A stretch of 23,797 nt of DNA from Thermoflexales bacterium (GTDB taxonomy: Bacteria > Chloroflexota > Anaerolineae > Fen-1058): assembly GCA_016931085.1 (NCBI GenBank), contig JAFGFO010000284.1:1-23797 (forward strand). The letters run 5' to 3'. The notes beneath the pieces were generated by a model. It had not been told where the DNA came from. It searched no databases and was given only the letters and a program-made list of their open reading frames with translations. The position numbers and the translations under genes were made by a program. Positions 21,136 through 23,797 of this stretch are shown here, one piece after another; the first letter of the stretch is position 1, and each line of letters starts with the position of its first letter.

Positions 21136-22533
21136 ATGACCAAACCGCTTGTGGCCCTGGTGGGCCGTCCGAATGTTGGAAAATCGACGCTGTTCAACCG
21201 CCTGGTGGGAGCGCGCCTGGCAGTGACCAGCGAATTGCCGGGTACCACGCGCGATCGACTGGAAGCCAGCGGCGAGTGGGCCGGCCACAGCTTTGTCGTG
21301 GTGGATACGGGCGGTATCGAGGTGCTGCCTGAGCGAGTGGAACGCGGCGACGTGCCTTTGTCTGAGCATAGTTCACTTTCAGTGGCCTCGCTCCAATTTA
21401 TCCCTCAAATCCGCCGGCAGGCCGAGATGGCGATTGACGCGGCCGACGTGATCGTGTTCCTGGTCGACGCGGCTGATGGGCTGGTCTCGGCCGATGAGGA
21501 AGTGGCCACCATCCTGCGCGCCAGCTCCAAGCCGGTCTTGTTGGCCGCCAATAAGGCCGACAATGAGGAGCGCCGTCTGGCGGCACTGGATTTTTATCGC
21601 CTGGGGCTGGACAGTGAGGTGTTCCCCGTCAGCGCTTTGCACGGCCAGGGCACCGGCGATCTGTTGGATGCCATCGTGGCCGCTTTCCCGCCAGCCGAGC
21701 CGGAGGACGAACAGGATGACTCGATCAAGATCGCCATTGTCGGGCGGCCTAACGTGGGCAAGTCCAGTTTGCTCAACGCCATCCTCGGCCAGGAGCGCGC
21801 CATCGTCAGCCCTATCCCGGGCACCACCCGAGACGCGGTCGATACACCTATCACCTGGGGCGATTTGCCGTTGACGCTGGTGGACACGGCCGGCATCCGG
21901 CGGCGCGGCAAGATCGAGGTCGGGTTGGAGAAATACAGCGTGCTGCGGGCGCTCAAGGCCATTCAACGCTGTGACGTGGCGCTGCTGCTGATCGACGCCG
22001 TCGACGGAGTGACGGCCCAAGACGCGCACGTGGCCGGCTTTATCCTCGACGAGCTCAAGAGCGTGGTCGTGCTGATCAACAAGTGGGACGCTATCCCCAA
22101 GAGCGGCGAAACGATGGACGAATACACTCGCCACGTGCGCCAATCACTGAACTTTTTGGACTATGTCCCGGTGTTGTTCGTCTCGGCGCTCAAGGGTACC
22201 CGCGTGAACCAGGTGCTGCCCACGGCGCTGCGGGTGCAGGAGGAGCGCCTGGTGCGCATCCCCACCGGCGAGTTGAATCGCATCATCCAAGATGCACTCG
22301 AGAGGCAGTCCCCGCCCAGCAAAGCTGGCAAACGACTCAAGATTTATTACTGCGCCCAGCCGCGCACCGACCCACCGACCTTTCTTTTTCACGTCAACGA
22401 CCCGGCCCTGGTCCACTTCTCCTATGAAAGATACCTGGAGAACCAGATCCGGCGACATTACGCTTTCAGCGGCACCCCGCTGCGCTTTTCGTTCCGCCGC
22501 CGGCGCCGAGGATCAGATAGAGATGTCAGATAG
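21136..22533 (+). CDS. der: GTPase Der (EngA), ribosome assembly
   Basis: A 465-residue protein with two GTPase domains in tandem and a C-terminal KH-like domain, needed for 50S subunit maturation. Domain 1 has GRPNVGKST (10-18), DTGG and NKAD (139-142). Domain 2 has GRPNVGKSS (203-211), DTAGIRRRGKI and NKWD (315-318). The KH-like part contains KIYYCAQPRTDPPTFLFHVN and the usual end FSFRRRRR. The last six residues (SDRDVR) come from a GATAGAGAT repeat shared with the argF/TPR junction. The start has no Shine-Dalgarno and follows a repeat. The gene probably belongs to the plus-strand series running from cdaA. Confidence 0.96.
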   Translation: MTKPLVALVGRPNVGKSTLFNRLVGARLAVTSELPGTTRDRLEASGEWAGHSFVVVDTGGIEVLPERVERGDVPLSEHSSLSVASLQFIPQIRRQAEMAIDAADVIVFLVDAADGLVSADEEVATILRASSKPVLLAANKADNEERRLAALDFYRLGLDSEVFPVSALHGQGTGDLLDAIVAAFPPAEPEDEQDDSIKIAIVGRPNVGKSSLLNAILGQERAIVSPIPGTTRDAVDTPITWGDLPLTLVDTAGIRRRGKIEVGLEKYSVLRALKAIQRCDVALLLIDAVDGVTAQDAHVAGFILDELKSVVVLINKWDAIPKSGETMDEYTRHVRQSLNFLDYVPVLFVSALKGTRVNQVLPTALRVQEERLVRIPTGELNRIIQDALERQSPPSKAGKRLKIYYCAQPRTDPPTFLFHVNDPALVHFSYERYLENQIRRHYAFSGTPLRFSFRRRRRGSDRDVR

Positions 22534-22552
22534 ATATAGAGAGAGGAGAGAG
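22511..22552 (+). repeat. GATAGAGATGTCA-type repeat between der and the ferredoxin-like gene
   Basis: ATCAGATAGAGATGTCAGAT and then AGATATAGAGAGAGGAGAG. The first part equals the reverse complement of the tract at 16505-16536. The repeat covers the last der codons and turns into a purine-rich AGGAG that serves as the ribosome binding site of the next gene. Confidence 0.7.
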
Positions 22553-23635
22553 ATGGAGAGTGAGAAGAATCCCTACAAGTTGTTGGCCCAACGCCTGGAC
22601 GCGCTGCCAAATGGCTTTCCACCCACGGACGACGGCGTAGAACTGCGCTTGCTGGCCAAGCTCTTTACGCCGGAAGAGGCGGCCCTGGCTGCCCAGTTGC
22701 GTTTGCAGTTGGAAACGCCGGCCCAGCTTGCCGAGCGCATTGGCGGCGACCCCGCCGCGCTGCGCCATCAGCTCAAAGAGATGGCCCGCCGTGGACTGGT
22801 GGCCAGCGGACGCTTGGAAGGTGGCCTGGGCTATGGCTTGATGCCGTTCGTCGTGGGCATCTATGAAATGCAAAATGCTCGCATGGATCAAGAGTTAGCG
22901 CGCTTGTTCGAAGACTATTACCGGCAAGCGTTCGGCCAGGCCTTGGCCTGGCAGCCGCCGGTGCACCGCGTCATCCCGGTGGGTGAGAGCGTGCGGGTGG
23001 AGCTTGAAATACAGCCTTTTGAAAGCGTGACCAGCATTTTGGATAGCGCCCAGGCGTGGGGGGTGGTGGATTGCATCTGCCGTAAGCAAAAGGCGCTCAT
23101 CGGCCAGCCGTGCAAGCACCCAATCGATAACTGCCTGATCTTTAGCCAGGTCCCGGGTGCCTTTGACGACCGGCAGTCTGTTCGTGCCTTGACCCGCGAT
23201 GAGGCGCAGGCCACGCTGCGGCGCGCGGCGGAGGCGGGGCTGGTTCATTCGGTGAGCAATACCCAAGAGGGGATCTGGTACGTCTGTAATTGCTGTACGT
23301 GTTCGTGCGGTGTCCTGCGCGGCTTGGCCGAGCTGGGCATAGCCAACGTGGTCGCCCGCTCTGCTTTCGTCAACCGCGTGGACGAGGCGTTGTGCCTTGC
23401 CTGCGGCGCGTGCCTTGACGTGTGCCAGTTTGGGGCCTTGTCCCTGGAAGACATTGCCCGCGTGAACGAAACTCGCTGCGTGGGCTGCGGCGTGTGTGTG
23501 TTAGCGTGCCCGGAAGGCGCCCTGGGCCTGGTGAGCCGGCCGGCTGGCGAAGTGATGCCACCGCCGCGAGGCGAGCCGGATTGGCGAGTCGCGCGCGCGG
23601 CGGCGCGCGGCCTGGACCTGCGTGAGATAACGTGA
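22553..23635 (+). CDS. HTH plus multi-cysteine plus 2[4Fe-4S] ferredoxin-type protein
   Basis: A 360-residue cytoplasmic protein I recognise as a recurrent but poorly studied type. The N terminus (about 35-90) looks like a winged helix (LETPAQLAERIGGDPAALRHQLKEMARRGLV). The middle holds C174, C176 (CICRKQ), C187 and C194, then C245, C247, C248, C250 and C252 in YVCNCCTCSCG. The C terminus has two ferredoxin clusters, C281-x2-C284-x2-C287-x3-C291 and C309-x2-C312-x2-C315-x3-C319-P. The combination suggests a redox-sensing or electron-transfer protein, possibly with an additional cluster bound by the central cysteines. The ATG at 22553 with AGGAG upstream is preferred; an in-frame ATG at 22523 lies within the repeat. 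No redox enzyme is adjacent to name a partner. Confidence 0.85.
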   Translation: MESEKNPYKLLAQRLDALPNGFPPTDDGVELRLLAKLFTPEEAALAAQLRLQLETPAQLAERIGGDPAALRHQLKEMARRGLVASGRLEGGLGYGLMPFVVGIYEMQNARMDQELARLFEDYYRQAFGQALAWQPPVHRVIPVGESVRVELEIQPFESVTSILDSAQAWGVVDCICRKQKALIGQPCKHPIDNCLIFSQVPGAFDDRQSVRALTRDEAQATLRRAAEAGLVHSVSNTQEGIWYVCNCCTCSCGVLRGLAELGIANVVARSAFVNRVDEALCLACGACLDVCQFGALSLEDIARVNETRCVGCGVCVLACPEGALGLVSRPAGEVMPPPRGEPDWRVARAAARGLDLREIT

Positions 23636-23647
23636 ACGAAGGTTCAC
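23632..23647 (+). terminator. Weak hairpin overlapping the last stop codon
   Basis: GTGAAC (23632-23637) pairs perfectly with GTTCAC (23642-23647), loop GAAG, followed by ATCTTT. The stem is short and the T run poor, so it may be only a partial terminator. Confidence 0.3.
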
Positions 23648-23654
23648 ATCTTTA

Positions 23655-23797
23655 CACGGAACCTCACAGAGAAGTCAGAGAAGCACAGAGAATTTACGGA
23701 AATGATATTTTCGCAATGGAGCAAAACTTGCTTTGCTAGATCACCAGACCGGATTTTTATCCGCTAATTCACGCTAATTTTCACGAATTTTACAACC
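23655..23797. repeat. Right-edge intergenic repeats
   Basis: A CACAGAG-type tract (CTCACAGAGAAGTCAGAGAA and GCACAGAG, to 23690) is followed by unremarkable sequence. At 23752-23790 the unit GCTAATTCACGCTAATTTTC runs on into ACGAATTTTAC. The second tract resembles the ATTCGCG spacer at 2531-2610. No gene is supported before the window ends. Confidence 0.55.

Noticed and set aside
22292..22552. Long N-terminal extension of the ferredoxin-like protein overlapping der
   Set aside because: The extension is out of frame with der over conserved der codons. ATG 22553 has a proper AGGAG and matches the start of folded sequence.

Overview
The window looks like a chromosomal segment of a GC-rich bacterium, most likely Chloroflexota (Anaerolineae or a relative). 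That placement is inferred, not proven. It rests on the mix of gene families (an acidic-N-terminus primary sigma factor, a DUF2142 membrane protein, a NarL-type GAF histidine kinase, a CdaA/YbbR pair) and on short intergenic repeats of a style I associate with that phylum. No rRNA, tRNA, CRISPR, transposase or phage gene was seen. No gap between genes exceeds about 210 bases.

Layout. At 137-772 (-) is a molybdopterin sulfite-oxidase-like protein, divergent from thioredoxin reductase (875-1789, +). RdgB/HAM1 (1883-2497, -) converges on trxB and is divergent from a YceD/DUF177 protein plus the primary sigma factor (2704-4407, +). Methionyl-tRNA synthetase follows (4564-6339). Next come two tandem paralogous membrane-anchored proteins of unknown function and a DUF2142 membrane protein (6474-8930). 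A minus-strand block (8952-12475) holds a radical SAM protein, a REC-only protein with Glu at the phosphoacceptor site, a GAF/HisKA_3 histidine kinase and a canonical REC-only response regulator. The remaining genes are all on the plus strand: polA (12625-15468), ornithine carbamoyltransferase (15542-16483), a large TPR protein (16553-18886), diadenylate cyclase CdaA and YbbR-type CdaR (18922-21089), GTPase Der (21136-22533) and an HTH plus multi-Cys plus 2[4Fe-4S] protein (22553-23635).

The core genes are ordinary housekeeping: redox, nucleotide-pool sanitation, transcription, translation, replication, c-di-AMP signalling and ribosome assembly. The unusual part is the DNA between and inside them. 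Almost every gene junction carries a short palindrome or degenerate simple repeat (GAAAC/AAACG type, GATAGAGAT type, CACAGAG type, GTAGGGGC palindromes, and a 60-64 bp palindrome with long terminal inverted repeats in two copies). Several of these run into the genes. They encode the C-terminal tails of RdgB, OTC, Der and one membrane protein, and they sit in frame inside the DUF2142 gene. They also form the bases directly before several start codons, often with no Shine-Dalgarno sequence. This colonisation of gene edges is the most distinctive feature I can support. I did not find a clearly new defence or biosynthetic system.

Promoter calls fit a sigma-A organism that uses extended -10 elements (TGnTATAAT) and short leaders. 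All coordinates and motifs were read by eye. Family assignments come from motif recognition, with no database search.
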